Positions 1 through 8,636 are shown, counted from the stretch's first letter. The stretch is DNA of 64,000 bases from Thermophilibacter gallinarum (GCF_014982725.1 NZ_JADCJZ010000001.1:248001-312000), one strand, 5' to 3'. Numbers and translations are program-made. Notes: a model not told the origin generated them from the sequence alone.

Positions 1-275
1 GCAACGTGATCTCCTGGCAGTCCGGCGGCACCGTCGGCTTCAAGGGCTCCCGTAAGTCCACGCCGTTCGCCGCCCAGCTCGCCGCCGAGGCCGCTGCCAA
101 GGCGGCCATGGAGCACGGCCTGCACAAGGTCGCCGTGTTCGTCAAGGGCCCCGGCTCCGGCCGCGAGACCGCCATCCGTTCCCTCCAGGCCGCCGGCCTC
201 GAGGTTTCGGGCATCCAGGACAAGACCCCCATCGCGCACAACGGTTGCCGTCTGAGCAAGCGTCGCCGCGTGTAG
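1..275 (+). CDS. rpsK: 30S ribosomal protein S11, 3' part
   Basis: The C-terminal part of ribosomal protein S11, a platform protein of the 30S subunit near the Shine-Dalgarno duplex. The window opens inside the gene: the reading frame continues to the left edge and the visible protein reads [19 protein letters not shown], then [13 protein letters not shown], and ends in the basic tail [11 protein letters not shown]. About 91 of the usual ~130 residues are present. It is the first visible gene of the rpsK-rpsD-rpoA-rplQ operon and stops 15 nt before rpsD. The identity is certain; only the true start is missing. Confidence 0.97.
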   Translation, partial: NVISWQSGGTVGFKGSRKSTPFAAQLAAEAAAKAAMEHGLHKVAVFVKGPGSGRETAIRSLQAAGLEVSGIQDKTPIAHNGCRLSKRRRV

Positions 276-290
276 CTAGGAGGAATATCA

Positions 291-884
291 ATGGCTATCG
301 ATAGGACTCCCGTCCTCAAGAGGTGCCGTCAGCTCGGCATCGACCCCGTTGTGATGGGCATCAACAAGACCTCTAACCGCGAGCCCAAGCGTCGTCGTCG
401 CCAGGAGAGCGAGTACGGCATCCAGCTCCGCGAGAAGCAGAAGGCCAAGTTCATCTACGGCGTTCTCGAGAAGCAGTTCCACGGCTACTACGTCCGCGCC
501 CTCAAGCGCGAGGGCATCACCGGTGACAACCTGATGACCCTGCTTGAGTGCCGTCTCGACAACGTCGTCTTCCGTCTCGGCTTCGCCCGCACCCGCAAGG
601 AGGCCCGTCAGACCGTCCGTCACGGCCACATCACCGTGAACGGCAAGCGCGTCGACATCCCCTCCTACCAGGTGAAGGCCGGCGACGTCATCGCCGTCGC
701 CGAGAAGGCCCGTGACCTTCTCCCCATCAAGGAGGCCCTCATCTCCTCCGAGCACATGGCCGTGCCGGCCTGGCTCGAGGTGGACATCGAGAAGCTCAAG
801 GGCACCGTCCTCCAGCTCCCCACGCGCGATCAGATCGACCTCGACATCGACGCGCAGCTGATCGTCGAGCTCTACTCCAAGTAG
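291..884 (+). CDS. rpsD: 30S ribosomal protein S4
   Basis: Ribosomal protein S4 (197 aa), a primary 16S rRNA-binding protein and, in many bacteria, a translational regulator of its own operon. The N-terminal region lacks the four-Cys zinc site seen in some S4 proteins, so it is the zinc-free form. The S4 RNA-binding fold lies around residues 87-150, with LECRLDNVVFRLGFA and RQTVRHGHITVNG visible. An AGGAGG site 8 nt upstream supports the ATG. It sits between rpsK and rpoA, as in other Gram-positive alpha operons. Confidence 0.97.
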   Translation: MAIDRTPVLKRCRQLGIDPVVMGINKTSNREPKRRRRQESEYGIQLREKQKAKFIYGVLEKQFHGYYVRALKREGITGDNLMTLLECRLDNVVFRLGFARTRKEARQTVRHGHITVNGKRVDIPSYQVKAGDVIAVAEKARDLLPIKEALISSEHMAVPAWLEVDIEKLKGTVLQLPTRDQIDLDIDAQLIVELYSK

Positions 885-908
885 GCCCGACCAGATTTGG
901 AGGTAGCA

Positions 909-1850
909 ATGTCCGAATTCATTCGACCCCAGGTGTCGGTCGAGGAGATCAACGAGAACCTCGCCCGCGTGAGCGCCGAGCCGCTCGAGCGCGGCTACGG
1001 TGACACGCTCGGCAACTCCCTGCGCCGCGTGCTCCTGTCGTCGCTCTCGGGTGCTGCCGTGGAGGCCATCCAGATCGATGGCATCCAGCACGAGTTCACC
1101 ACCGTCGAGGGCGTCTACGAGGACGTCACCGATATCGTCCTCAACGTCAAGGGCCTGGTGTTCCGCTCCATGGGCACCGGCGACGAGGCCGAGGCGTCCA
1201 TCTCCATCGACGGTCCCGCCACGGTCACCGGCGGCGACTTCGAGGTCCCCGCGGAGTTCGAGCTCGTCAACCCCGAGCACGTGGTCTGCACCCTCGGTGC
1301 CGGCGCCCACCTGACCATGCGCATGCGCATCGGCGTGGGCCGCGGCTACGTCTCCGGCGAGGACAACGAGCGCGAGAACGACCCGATCGGGATCATCCAC
1401 GTCGACTCGCTCTACTCGCCCGTGCGCCGCTGCGCCAAGGCCGTCGAGGCCTGCCGCGTCGGCCGTCACACCGACTACGACCGTCTCGTTCTCGAGGTGG
1501 AGACCAACGGCTCCATCTCCCCGCGCGACGCCGTCGTCGAGGCCGCCAACATCATCAACCAGCACATGACTGCGTTCATGGGCCTGGCCGAGGAGGACGA
1601 GCCCGTCGAGGACGCCTCCATCTTCGCGACGGGCGCCGTCGAGGACAACGTCGAGCTTGACAAGCAGATCGAGGACCTGGACCTCTCCGTCCGCTCCTAC
1701 AACTGCCTCAAGCGCGCCGGCATCCACTCGGTCCGCCAGCTCGTGGAGTTCTCCGAGAACGACCTTCTCAACATCAGAAACTTTGGCGTCAAGTCCATCG
1801 AGGAAGTCAAGGACAAGCTCGAGACCATGGGCCTGTCCCTCAAGGCCTAG
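909..1850 (+). CDS. rpoA: DNA-directed RNA polymerase subunit alpha
   Basis: RNA polymerase alpha subunit (313 aa). The N-terminal domain dimerises and scaffolds beta/beta'; the C-terminal domain binds UP elements and activators. LERGYGDTLGNSLRRVLLSS marks the N-terminal dimerisation domain, and the C-terminal helix-hairpin-helix region contains NCLKRAGIHSVRQL and LLNIRNFGVKSIEEV. An in-frame TTG lies 12 nt upstream at 897, but it overlaps the TGGAGG ribosome site at 898-903, so the ATG at 909 is the real start. The linker before the alpha-CTD (about residues 225-255) is strongly acidic. Confidence 0.97.
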   Translation: MSEFIRPQVSVEEINENLARVSAEPLERGYGDTLGNSLRRVLLSSLSGAAVEAIQIDGIQHEFTTVEGVYEDVTDIVLNVKGLVFRSMGTGDEAEASISIDGPATVTGGDFEVPAEFELVNPEHVVCTLGAGAHLTMRMRIGVGRGYVSGEDNERENDPIGIIHVDSLYSPVRRCAKAVEACRVGRHTDYDRLVLEVETNGSISPRDAVVEAANIINQHMTAFMGLAEEDEPVEDASIFATGAVEDNVELDKQIEDLDLSVRSYNCLKRAGIHSVRQLVEFSENDLLNIRNFGVKSIEEVKDKLETMGLSLKA

Positions 1851-1877
1851 GCGCGCCGGATTTAGGAGTATCGAGAA

Positions 1878-2405
1878 ATGCGACACAACAAGAAGAGGGG
1901 CATGAAGCTCGGCACCGACGCCAGCCACACCAAGGCCATGAAGCGCAGCCTGGTTCGCGCCCTGTTTGAGAACGACCGCATCAAGACGATCGACGTCCGC
2001 GCCAAGGCCATCCGTGCCGACGTCGACCACGTCATCACCTGGGCCAAGAAGGGCGACGTCGCCAGCCGCCGTCTGGCCATCGCCACCGTCGGCGACAAGG
2101 ACATCGTCCGCGAGGTCTTCGAGAAGGCCCAGCAGGGCATGTGGGCCGACCGCAACGGCGGCTACACCCGCATCATGAAGCTCGGCCCCCGCAAGGGTGA
2201 CAGTGCCGAGATCGTCATCATGGAGCTCGTGACCGAGCCGGTCCAGCCCAAGGCCAAGAAGGCCGCCCCGAAGGCCAAGGTCACCAAGGTCGAGGAGGCC
2301 CCCGTCGAGGAGCCCAAGGCCGAGGAGCCGGTCGCCGAGGAGGTCGCCGAGGTCGAGGAGACCGCCGCTGAGGAGGCTCCCGCCGAGGAGGAGAAGGCCG
2401 AGTAG
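1878..2405 (+). CDS. rplQ: 50S ribosomal protein L17 with acidic C-terminal extension
   Basis: Ribosomal protein L17 (175 aa). The first ~117 residues are the conserved core (MRHNKKRGMKLGTDASHTKA, then ALFENDRIKT). The remaining ~55 residues are a low-complexity tail, first Lys/Ala-rich, then almost only Glu, Ala, Val and Pro. Typical L17 is 115-130 aa, so the tail is a lineage-specific extension, and its function is unknown. The gene closes the ribosomal/rpoA operon and is followed 25 nt later by a strong terminator. Confidence 0.96.
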   Translation: MRHNKKRGMKLGTDASHTKAMKRSLVRALFENDRIKTIDVRAKAIRADVDHVITWAKKGDVASRRLAIATVGDKDIVREVFEKAQQGMWADRNGGYTRIMKLGPRKGDSAEIVIMELVTEPVQPKAKKAAPKAKVTKVEEAPVEEPKAEEPVAEEVAEVEETAAEEAPAEEEKAE

Positions 2406-2430
2406 CCTCGGACCTCTCACTGGTTGTTCG

Positions 2431-2461
2431 GGCCCCGGCCGCGTGCCGGGGCCTTTTTCTT
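2431..2461 (+). terminator. Rho-independent terminator after rplQ
   Basis: A perfect 9-bp GC stem, GGCCCCGGC (2431-2439) with GCCGGGGCC (2445-2453), a 5-nt loop, then TTTTTCTT. It separates the ribosomal operon from the ECF transporter genes, although that gene pair starts only 15 nt further on. Confidence 0.9.
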
Positions 2462-2475
2462 GAAGGGGGTGGGAC

Positions 2476-3792
2476 ATGATCGAGGTCCGCGACGCGTGCT
2501 TCTCGTTCGATGGGACGCGCAACGTGGTCGACCATGTCTCGCTCGACGTTGCGTCCGGGGAGCGCGTCGCCCTTCTCGGTCTCAATGGCTCCGGCAAGTC
2601 GACGCTCGCGCGCCTGCTCAACGGGTCCCTGAGACCCTCGTCGGGCGCCGTCAGGGTCGACGGGGAGACGGATGGCCTGGCGCGTCTGGTGGGCTACGTG
2701 CGTCAGGACCCGCGCAATCAGATCGTCAGCGCGGTGGTGTCCGACGAGGTCGCCTTTGGGCCGAGGAACCTCGGGCTCCCGCGCGCAGAGGTGCTTGCCC
2801 GCGTGGACGAGGCGCTCTCTGCCTGCGGCATCGAGGCACTGCGCGACCGTATGACCTCGGAGCTCTCCGGCGGGCAGCAGCAGCTCGTGGTCCTTGCGGG
2901 CGTGCTCGCGATGCGCCCCCGCTACCTGGTGCTCGACGAGGCGACGTCGATGCTCGACCAGCCTACGCGCGCCCGCGTGACAAGAATCGTCGGCGAGGCA
3001 TCGGCGAGGGGCGTGGGCGTGCTCGAGATATCGCACAGACCGATGGCCGCACCCGATCGCACGCTTTGCATGAGGGACGGGCACGTCTTCGAGGGAGGGG
3101 CGCCGTCGGAGCCCCCGGAGTCCCCCGCGCAACCATACACATCCCGGGAAACGAGCTCCCTCAGGGGGTCGAACCTGACGGCTGTGTATGGTACGCATGT
3201 CGCACTGGACGACGTGTCGCTCGACGCGAGGGGCCTGACCCTGCTCCTGGGGCCCTCCGGGGGGGGAAAGACCACCCTCGCCCGCGTCCTGACGGGCGTC
3301 CTTGCGCCGGACGCGGGGACGGTCACCCTGGACGGGCGGCCCGTGCGCGCGGGGGATGTCGGTCTCGCGTTCCAGCGGCCCGAGGACCAGCTCTTCTGCG
3401 ACACCGTCCTCGACGACATCGCATACGGGCCCCGCGTCCGGGGCGTCCCCGAGGACGAGGCGCTCTCCATGGCCCGGGATGCCGCCGCGCTGCTGGGCAT
3501 AGGGGAGGAGCTCTACGACCGGTCCCCGTTCGAGCTCTCGGGCGGTCAGATGCGGCGCGTGGCGCTCGCCGGCGTGGTCGCGTCACGTCCGGGGGCGTAT
3601 GTGCTCGACGAGCCCACGGCGGGTCTGGACGCCCCCTCCCGCCGCGCGCTGCGCGACCTGGTCCTCCGCCTGGTGGGCGACGGTGCGAGCGTGCTTCTCA
3701 TCACGCACGACCCCGACGAGTGGCTGCCGCTCGCGTCCGCCGTGGTCCGGCTCGAGGCCGGTCGCGTCAGGGAGGCGGGCGCCCATGCGTAA
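2476..3792 (+). CDS. ECF transporter ATPase, two ABC domains fused (EcfA1-EcfA2-like)
   Basis: A 438-aa protein with two complete ABC ATPase domains in one chain. Domain 1 (about residues 1-215) has Walker A GLNGSGKST, signature LSGGQQQ and Walker B YLVLDEATSMLD. Domain 2 (about 235-438) has GPSGGGKTT, LSGGQMRR and YVLDEPTAGLD. In most Gram-positives the two energising ATPases of ECF vitamin transporters are separate genes, ecfA1 and ecfA2, placed exactly here between rplQ and ecfT. Here they are fused. It should pair with the EcfT protein encoded by the next, overlapping gene. No S (substrate-binding) component is in the window, so the substrate is unknown. Confidence 0.88.
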   Translation: MIEVRDACFSFDGTRNVVDHVSLDVASGERVALLGLNGSGKSTLARLLNGSLRPSSGAVRVDGETDGLARLVGYVRQDPRNQIVSAVVSDEVAFGPRNLGLPRAEVLARVDEALSACGIEALRDRMTSELSGGQQQLVVLAGVLAMRPRYLVLDEATSMLDQPTRARVTRIVGEASARGVGVLEISHRPMAAPDRTLCMRDGHVFEGGAPSEPPESPAQPYTSRETSSLRGSNLTAVYGTHVALDDVSLDARGLTLLLGPSGGGKTTLARVLTGVLAPDAGTVTLDGRPVRAGDVGLAFQRPEDQLFCDTVLDDIAYGPRVRGVPEDEALSMARDAAALLGIGEELYDRSPFELSGGQMRRVALAGVVASRPGAYVLDEPTAGLDAPSRRALRDLVLRLVGDGASVLLITHDPDEWLPLASAVVRLEAGRVREAGAHA

Positions 3793-4543
3793 GGTTCTCG
3801 TGCCGGGCGCCTACGCGCCCGGGAGCACTCTCATGCACCGCCTCGACCCGCGGGCAAAGCTCGTGCTGCTCCTGATCGCCACCGTCGGAACGTTCGCGGC
3901 GGGCACGCCCTGGGGGCTGCTGGTGGCCGGAGCAGGGCTCGTCGCGGCGCTCGTGGCGAGCAGGACCTCGCCGCAGACCGTCCTTCTCGGGCTCAGGCCG
4001 GCGGCGGTCGTCCTCTGCCTCTCCGTGCTCTCGAACGCAGTCGTCCTCGTGGGGCAGCCGGGGCTGTCGACCGCCGGGCTGGCGAGAAGCGCCGCGGTGG
4101 TGTGCCGGATCGCGCTGGTCGTGGGGTTCGCGCTGTCCTTCTCGTCCACGACGCCGCCGCCGGCCATCGCCGACGGGCTCGCCTCCCTCATGGCGCCGCT
4201 CTCAAGGGTGGGCGTGCCGGTGGGTGCCATCGCCATGTCCGCCTCGGTCGCGCTGCGCTTCATCCCGCTCACCGTCGAGGAGGTCGAGCGCATACGCTGC
4301 GCCCAGCGCGCCCGCGGTGCACGGCTCGACGAGGGCGGCGTCCTGAGGCGGCTCCGAGGATGGGGCCAGGTGCTGGTCCCGCTCGTGGTGGGCCTCTTCC
4401 GCCGCGCAGACGAGCTGGCCGACGCCATGTGCGACCGCTGCTACACGGGCGAGCAGACGGCGCTTCTCGGACCGCTGGCGCCGGGGGACTGGGCGGCGCT
4501 CGCCCTCGGCGCACTCTGGGCCGGGGTCGCCGTCGCGCTCTGA
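3785..4543 (+). CDS. ecfT: ECF transporter transmembrane component EcfT
   Basis: Polytopic membrane protein (252 aa) that couples the EcfA ATPases to exchangeable substrate-binding S subunits. The N-terminus LMHRLDPRAKLVLLL is the EcfT signature, followed by hydrophobic segments through about residue 110. Coupling-helix motifs are CAQRARGARL and the variant AMCDRCYTGE in place of the usual ARG. The ATG at 3785 overlaps the end of the ATPase gene by 8 nt, implying translational coupling. The reading frame is open much further upstream, but that part overlaps the ATPase gene and has no function. Placement directly after the ATPase and before truA is the standard Gram-positive order. Confidence 0.88.
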   Translation: MRKVLVPGAYAPGSTLMHRLDPRAKLVLLLIATVGTFAAGTPWGLLVAGAGLVAALVASRTSPQTVLLGLRPAAVVLCLSVLSNAVVLVGQPGLSTAGLARSAAVVCRIALVVGFALSFSSTTPPPAIADGLASLMAPLSRVGVPVGAIAMSASVALRFIPLTVEEVERIRCAQRARGARLDEGGVLRRLRGWGQVLVPLVVGLFRRADELADAMCDRCYTGEQTALLGPLAPGDWAALALGALWAGVAVAL

Positions 4544-4602
4544 CCCCCCGTGCGAGGCCCCGCCCACCGCGTGCTACCCTAGGTCCCATCGAAGGGAGAA
4601 TC

Positions 4603-5397
4603 ATGTCCGAAGTCGGAACGCTGGTTATACGGCTCGGCTACCGCGGCGCGGACTTCGCCGGCTTCGCTGAGCAGCCGGGCGTGCGCACCGTCGCCGGAGA
4701 GCTGCGACGCGCCCTCGAGACCACGCTGCGCCGACCGTGCGAGCTCGTCTGCGCCGGAAGGACCGACGCGGGCGTCCACGCCCTCTCCCAGTACGTGAGC
4801 GTTCCCGTGAGCGAGGGGGAGCTGGGGCTGTCGGGGGGGCGGCTCATGCGCAGCCTCGTCGCCCTCACGCCGGACGACCTCTCGGTCCAGGGGCTCTATC
4901 GCGCGCCCGAGGGCTTCTCGGCGCGCTTCGACGCCCTGAGCCGCAGCTATCGCTATCGCATCGCCGCATCGCAGGCGCGCCCGGTGCTCGCGTGGGACCA
5001 CAGCTGGTGGTATCGCGGCGAGCTGGACGTGGAGGCCATGGCGGCCGCCGCCCGCCCGCTGCTGGGCGAGCACGACTTCAAGAGCTTCTGCAAGGCGAGC
5101 TCCGCCGAGGGGAAGCCCACCTGCCGCTACGTGGGGCAGCTCGACGTGAGTCGCGTCACCGAGGCGGGGGAGGAGCTTGTTGCGATAGACGTCACGGGCA
5201 ACGCCTTCCTGCACAACATGGTGCGCACGATCGCCGGCTCGCTCGTGGAGGTGGGGCGCGGCCACCATCGGCCGGAGTGGATGGCCGAGGTGCTGGCGGC
5301 ATGCGACCGCACCGCCGCCGGGCCCTGCGCCCCCGCGAAGGGGCTCACCTTCGTCGGGGTGAGCTATCCCGAGGGGGCCCTCGTCCCCTGGGAGTGA
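4603..5397 (+). CDS. truA: tRNA pseudouridine(38-40) synthase
   Basis: TruA (264 aa) isomerises uridines 38-40 in the tRNA anticodon arm to pseudouridine. The catalytic motif AGRTDAGVHALSQ carries the nucleophilic Asp (residue 55). Further family blocks are FSARFDALSRSYRYRI, GEHDFKSFCK and NAFLHNMVRTIAGSLVEVG. The start at 4603 follows a GAAGGGA ribosome site. The gene is 59 nt downstream of ecfT, probably in the same operon, the usual arrangement. The downstream side is a repeat island rather than another gene. Confidence 0.95.
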   Translation: MSEVGTLVIRLGYRGADFAGFAEQPGVRTVAGELRRALETTLRRPCELVCAGRTDAGVHALSQYVSVPVSEGELGLSGGRLMRSLVALTPDDLSVQGLYRAPEGFSARFDALSRSYRYRIAASQARPVLAWDHSWWYRGELDVEAMAAAARPLLGEHDFKSFCKASSAEGKPTCRYVGQLDVSRVTEAGEELVAIDVTGNAFLHNMVRTIAGSLVEVGRGHHRPEWMAEVLAACDRTAAGPCAPAKGLTFVGVSYPEGALVPWE

Positions 5398-5415
5398 GGC
5401 CGCCGATCCGCGGTC

Positions 5416-5647
5416 GTCCTGAAAACGGCGGGGTTCTCCGGATGTGAGCTCACCTTGTCCCGGAATTGGCGGGGTTCTCCGGTCGCGCGCTCTTCTCGTC
5501 CCGGAAAGCAGGAGGTTCCCCAGCCGAATGGCTCCCAGCAGGGAGAACATTGCCATTTTCGGGACAAGAAAACCTGTCGGGCGGAGAACTCCGCCGATTC
5601 CGGGACGACCGTGCCGCCAGTGCGGAGAACCCCGCCAATTCCGGGAC
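5416..5647. repeat. Inverted-repeat island 1, three direct plus three inverted 24-26 nt units
   Basis: Non-coding 308-nt gap between truA and the next gene. Three units in direct orientation (5416-5440, 5457-5481, 5498-5521) start GTCC(C/T)G and end GGTTCYCC. Three in inverted orientation (5542-5565, 5581-5606, 5623-5647) start GGAGAAC and end CGGGAC. Units 5457-5481 and 5623-5647 are exact reverse complements. The first unit contains AAAACGGC, a core shared with the other islands in this window. The short open frames across it are repeat artefacts. Confidence 0.85.
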
Positions 5648-5705
5648 GGCCGCGCCGCCGCAGCGGGTAGAATAACCCCGGCTAACTCTTCCCTTCTTCG
5701 GAGGC

Positions 5706-6614
5706 ATGATCTTGGAACTGCTGCTTCACGAGCTCGAGCACAGCGTGCTGGACACGCTCGGACTGGTGCCGCTGCTCTTTGTCACCTACCTTGCCATGGA
5801 GGCGATCGAGCACTCCGCGAGCGAGCGCGTCCGCGCGGCGGTAGAGCGCTCGGGCAAGGCGGGACCGGTCGTCGGGGGCGTGCTCGGGGCGCTCCCACAG
5901 TGCGGCTTCTCGGCGATGGCGGCGACGCTCTACGCGGGTCGCGTGGTCACGGTCGGAACGCTGGTCGCCGTGATACTCTCCACGTCCGACGAGATGATCC
6001 CGGTGTTTCTCGCACACCAGGCGCCCCTGGACGAGCTGGCGGGGATCGTGGCGCTCAAGGTCGTCGTGGGCGTCGTCGTGGGCCTCGCGGTCGACGCGAC
6101 GCTCCGCGCCTGGAGGCGGTCCGGCGACGGCAGGCTCCACATCCACGAGCTCTGCGAGCGGGAGCACTGCCACTGCGACGAGGCCGACGACGGCCACGGG
6201 CACCACGACCACGGGAGCTGGGGCATCGTGCGCTCCGCGCTCGTCCACACGGTGCAGGTGACGCTCTTCATACTCGTCGTCACGTTCGCCTTCGGTCTCG
6301 TGATCGAATACGTGGGGCAGGACGCCCTGGGCGCGCTCCTCGCCAACCACCCCGTCAGGGCCACCTTCGTGGCGGCCCTCGTGGGCCTCGTGCCCAACTG
6401 CGCGGCGAGCGTGGCGATAACGGAGCTCTACCTCGACGGCGTGCTCGCCGCCGGCCCCATGGTCGCGGGGCTCCTCGCGTCCGGCGGCATGGGCCTTCTC
6501 GTGCTCTGGCGGACCAACGCGGACGCCCGCCAGAACGCCGCGGTCACCGCCTTCGTCTACGCCGTGGCCGTTGCGACTGGCCTCGCCGTGGGAGGTTTGG
6601 GTATCCTGTTCTAA
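5706..6614 (+). CDS. Putative manganese/heavy-metal exporter (10-TM ArsP_2-like family)
   Basis: Polytopic membrane protein (302 aa if ATG 5706 is used). The halves, each with a conserved G-x-LPQCGFS / GLVPNCAAS-type motif (residues ~60-72 and ~220-232), are separated by a cytosolic-type loop rich in metal ligands at residues 144-170 (HIHELCEREHCHC then HGHHDHG). This architecture matches the family annotated as putative manganese or heavy-metal exporters; the metal is not shown here. The ATG lies only 1 nt after GGAGG (5700-5704), so the TTG at 5712, 7 nt downstream of that site, may be the true start. It stands alone after repeat island 1. Confidence 0.75.
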   Translation: MILELLLHELEHSVLDTLGLVPLLFVTYLAMEAIEHSASERVRAAVERSGKAGPVVGGVLGALPQCGFSAMAATLYAGRVVTVGTLVAVILSTSDEMIPVFLAHQAPLDELAGIVALKVVVGVVVGLAVDATLRAWRRSGDGRLHIHELCEREHCHCDEADDGHGHHDHGSWGIVRSALVHTVQVTLFILVVTFAFGLVIEYVGQDALGALLANHPVRATFVAALVGLVPNCAASVAITELYLDGVLAAGPMVAGLLASGGMGLLVLWRTNADARQNAAVTAFVYAVAVATGLAVGGLGILF

Positions 6615-6648
6615 GCGTCTTTCAGGAGAGCGGAGAGCGGAGGGCCGC

Positions 6649-7446
6649 ATGAGCCTCATTGTGAGAAATCGCGAGCGCTTCGAGCGCACGGACGTCCCGG
6701 TGCCGAGCGCCCACCGCAACCTCATCGGCGCCATCGTCGCCGTCGCCGCCCTCGCAGCCACGGCTGTCGTGGTGTACCTCGCCTGGAACCGGGCGAGCCT
6801 CGAGAGCCGCCTGGGCGACAGCTCCCTGTCGGACGCCGTGACCACGCTCGCCCAGTACGACGAGGCGGGACCGTCGGGCGGCTACGCCGTCTCGGAGGAT
6901 GACATCAGCGTCACGCTCCTGCTCACCGCCGAAAGCCTGGACGAGACGGGCGGCACCCTCACGGCGGCGCGCATCCTGTCGGTGAACGCCACGCAGGGCA
7001 CCGCGGCTCTCGTGAACGTCCCTGCCGACCTCGCGCTCACGGTTGACGAGACGCCCACGACCCTCGCGGAGCTCTTCTCGTCGCAGGGCTGCGCCGCCTG
7101 CGTGCTCCAGCTCGGCCTCGCCGCGGGCGTGAGCTTCGACAGCGTCGTCCTCGCGACGGGCGACGTGATCGAGGAGGCGGCACAGCTCGCCGGGTCGGGC
7201 TCGGACAACCTCGTCCGCAGCGCCTCCGGGTTCCTCTCGAAGATCAGGACGAACATGGACGCCGCCGGGCTGCTCGCGTTCGCCGAGCGGCTCGCCGCGG
7301 TCGGGACGGCCAACCTCGCCGTCTCCGACGCCGCGCTCGTCGCCGAGGTGGCGACCAACGAGGACGGCGCCGCGGCCGAGACCGGTCGTCAGACGCTGGA
7401 CAAGACGCAGCTCAACGTCGCCATAGGTCGCTTCGTCGCCGCCTAG
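6649..7446 (+). CDS. Membrane-anchored LCP-like protein, degenerate
   Basis: A 265-aa protein with a basic N-terminus, one membrane segment (residues ~25-46) and an extracellular domain. The segment ARILSVNATQGTAALVNVPA, with later TTLAELFSSQGC and the final basic region, resembles the beta-core of LytR-CpsA-Psr phosphotransferases (compare VTLISIPRDT in the LCP gene at 13479). However, the polyprenyl-phosphate-binding Arg and acidic residues are not evident. It is probably a non-catalytic relative or an envelope scaffold. It precedes three glycosyltransferases, which fits cell-wall glycopolymer work. The assignment rests on this weak resemblance. Confidence 0.55.
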   Translation: MSLIVRNRERFERTDVPVPSAHRNLIGAIVAVAALAATAVVVYLAWNRASLESRLGDSSLSDAVTTLAQYDEAGPSGGYAVSEDDISVTLLLTAESLDETGGTLTAARILSVNATQGTAALVNVPADLALTVDETPTTLAELFSSQGCAACVLQLGLAAGVSFDSVVLATGDVIEEAAQLAGSGSDNLVRSASGFLSKIRTNMDAAGLLAFAERLAAVGTANLAVSDAALVAEVATNEDGAAAETGRQTLDKTQLNVAIGRFVAA

Positions 7447-7562
7447 CGCCATCTCCGCCCCCGCTTCTCTGTCGTTTTTCTGCGACGCGTCGGGCGTCAC
7501 CCGACGCTGATAACCTAGGAGTCGTTCCCTCGTGTGCGTTTCCGTGTGACGGAAGGGACGGA

Positions 7563-8636
7563 ATGGCCCACGGCGTGTCAACAACCCCGGTCGTCTCGGT
7601 GCTCATGGTGTCCCATGACGCCGAGGGGTCCGTGCGTCGCGCCGTCGAGAGCGTCCAGAACCAGTCCCTGAGGGACCTCGAGCTCATCGTGGTCGACGCC
7701 GGGTCCGAGGACGCCACGGTGCGTCAGGTCGAGGCGATGGCGGAGCGCGACCTGCGCATCGACCTCGTTCGAGCGGACCGCTGCGGTCGCCAGGCGGCCC
7801 TCGACGTCGCCCTCGAGCGGGCACGCGGCAGCTACGTCCTGGTCATGGACGCGGACGGCTGGCTTGCCGCGGGGGCCCTCGCCGGCCTCGTCGACCTTGC
7901 CGAGACGCGCTCCCTCGAGCTCGTGGTGGGCGGCATCGGGCTGAGCCTCGCCAGCGGCGCGGGCCGCGTTTCGGAGACCGAGCTCTCCGGCGACGAGACG
8001 GTCTTCCTCACCCAGCACGACTTCCGCGCCGCCGCTTGGAGGCTCTTCGATTCCGGTCAGCTCCTGCCCGCGAGTGCCAAGCTCTTCGACCGCGAGCGCA
8101 TCGGGCGGCTTGGGCTCGCCTTCCAGGCGGGCAGCCCCACCGACCACCCCTTCGTGCTCGAGTACCTGGCGGACGTCGAGCGCGTGGGCGTCCTGGAGGG
8201 CGTGTCCTACCGGGTGGGACGTCGCGTCGCGGAGCGGCCCCGCGCCACCTCGGTCGTCGAGAGCTACCGTCGCCTCGAGTCCGAGCGCGAGAACCTCCTT
8301 GCCCTCTATCGCCACTGGGGCCTCGAGGGCGACGCCGCGAGCATGGAGATGCTCCAGAGCCGCTACATGGAGCGTCTGGTCGCCTGCATCGAGGGCGTGT
8401 GCGGGAAGGGGAGCCCGCTGCCCGCCGCGGAGCAGCGCAGGATCGTCTCGCACATGATCGGCACCGACCACGCCCAGCTCGCCGCGAGCCTGGGGCACCC
8501 GAGGGGGCCGGCCGCCCGCTCCATGACCGTGCCGATCAGGAGCCGCAACACCCCGCTCGTCTGCGCCCAGGCACGGCTCCTCTCGCTCTTCGGTGGCGAC
8601 CACGCGGTCTGGGTCATGCCGGACGCATACGTCTAG
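7563..8636 (+). CDS. Glycosyltransferase family 2 protein
   Basis: A 357-aa GT-A fold glycosyltransferase. VSVLMVSHDAEGSVRRAVES and LELIVVDAGSEDATVRQ form the nucleotide-binding N-terminus, and VLVMDADGWL supplies the DxD-like metal/nucleotide motif near residue 100. The C-terminal ~150 residues are Arg/Glu-rich and lack membrane segments. A GAAGGGA site precedes the ATG. It converges on the next GT2 gene with a 1-nt gap. Probably adds a sugar to a cell-wall or capsular glycan; donor and acceptor cannot be told from the sequence. Confidence 0.82.
   Translation: MAHGVSTTPVVSVLMVSHDAEGSVRRAVESVQNQSLRDLELIVVDAGSEDATVRQVEAMAERDLRIDLVRADRCGRQAALDVALERARGSYVLVMDADGWLAAGALAGLVDLAETRSLELVVGGIGLSLASGAGRVSETELSGDETVFLTQHDFRAAAWRLFDSGQLLPASAKLFDRERIGRLGLAFQAGSPTDHPFVLEYLADVERVGVLEGVSYRVGRRVAERPRATSVVESYRRLESERENLLALYRHWGLEGDAASMEMLQSRYMERLVACIEGVCGKGSPLPAAEQRRIVSHMIGTDHAQLAASLGHPRGPAARSMTVPIRSRNTPLVCAQARLLSLFGGDHAVWVMPDAYV

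Noticed and set aside
288-2621. A 777-codon open frame on the minus strand across rpsD, rpoA and rplQ
   Set aside because: It is antisense to three certain genes; long antisense frames are expected in high-GC DNA because stop codons are rare there. The Leu/Asp/Gly-rich product has no domain.
5444-6652. A 402-codon plus-strand frame overlapping the metal exporter
   Set aside because: It begins in repeat island 1 and runs out of frame through the exporter gene; the Arg/Gly/Ala-rich product is typical of a shifted GC-rich frame.
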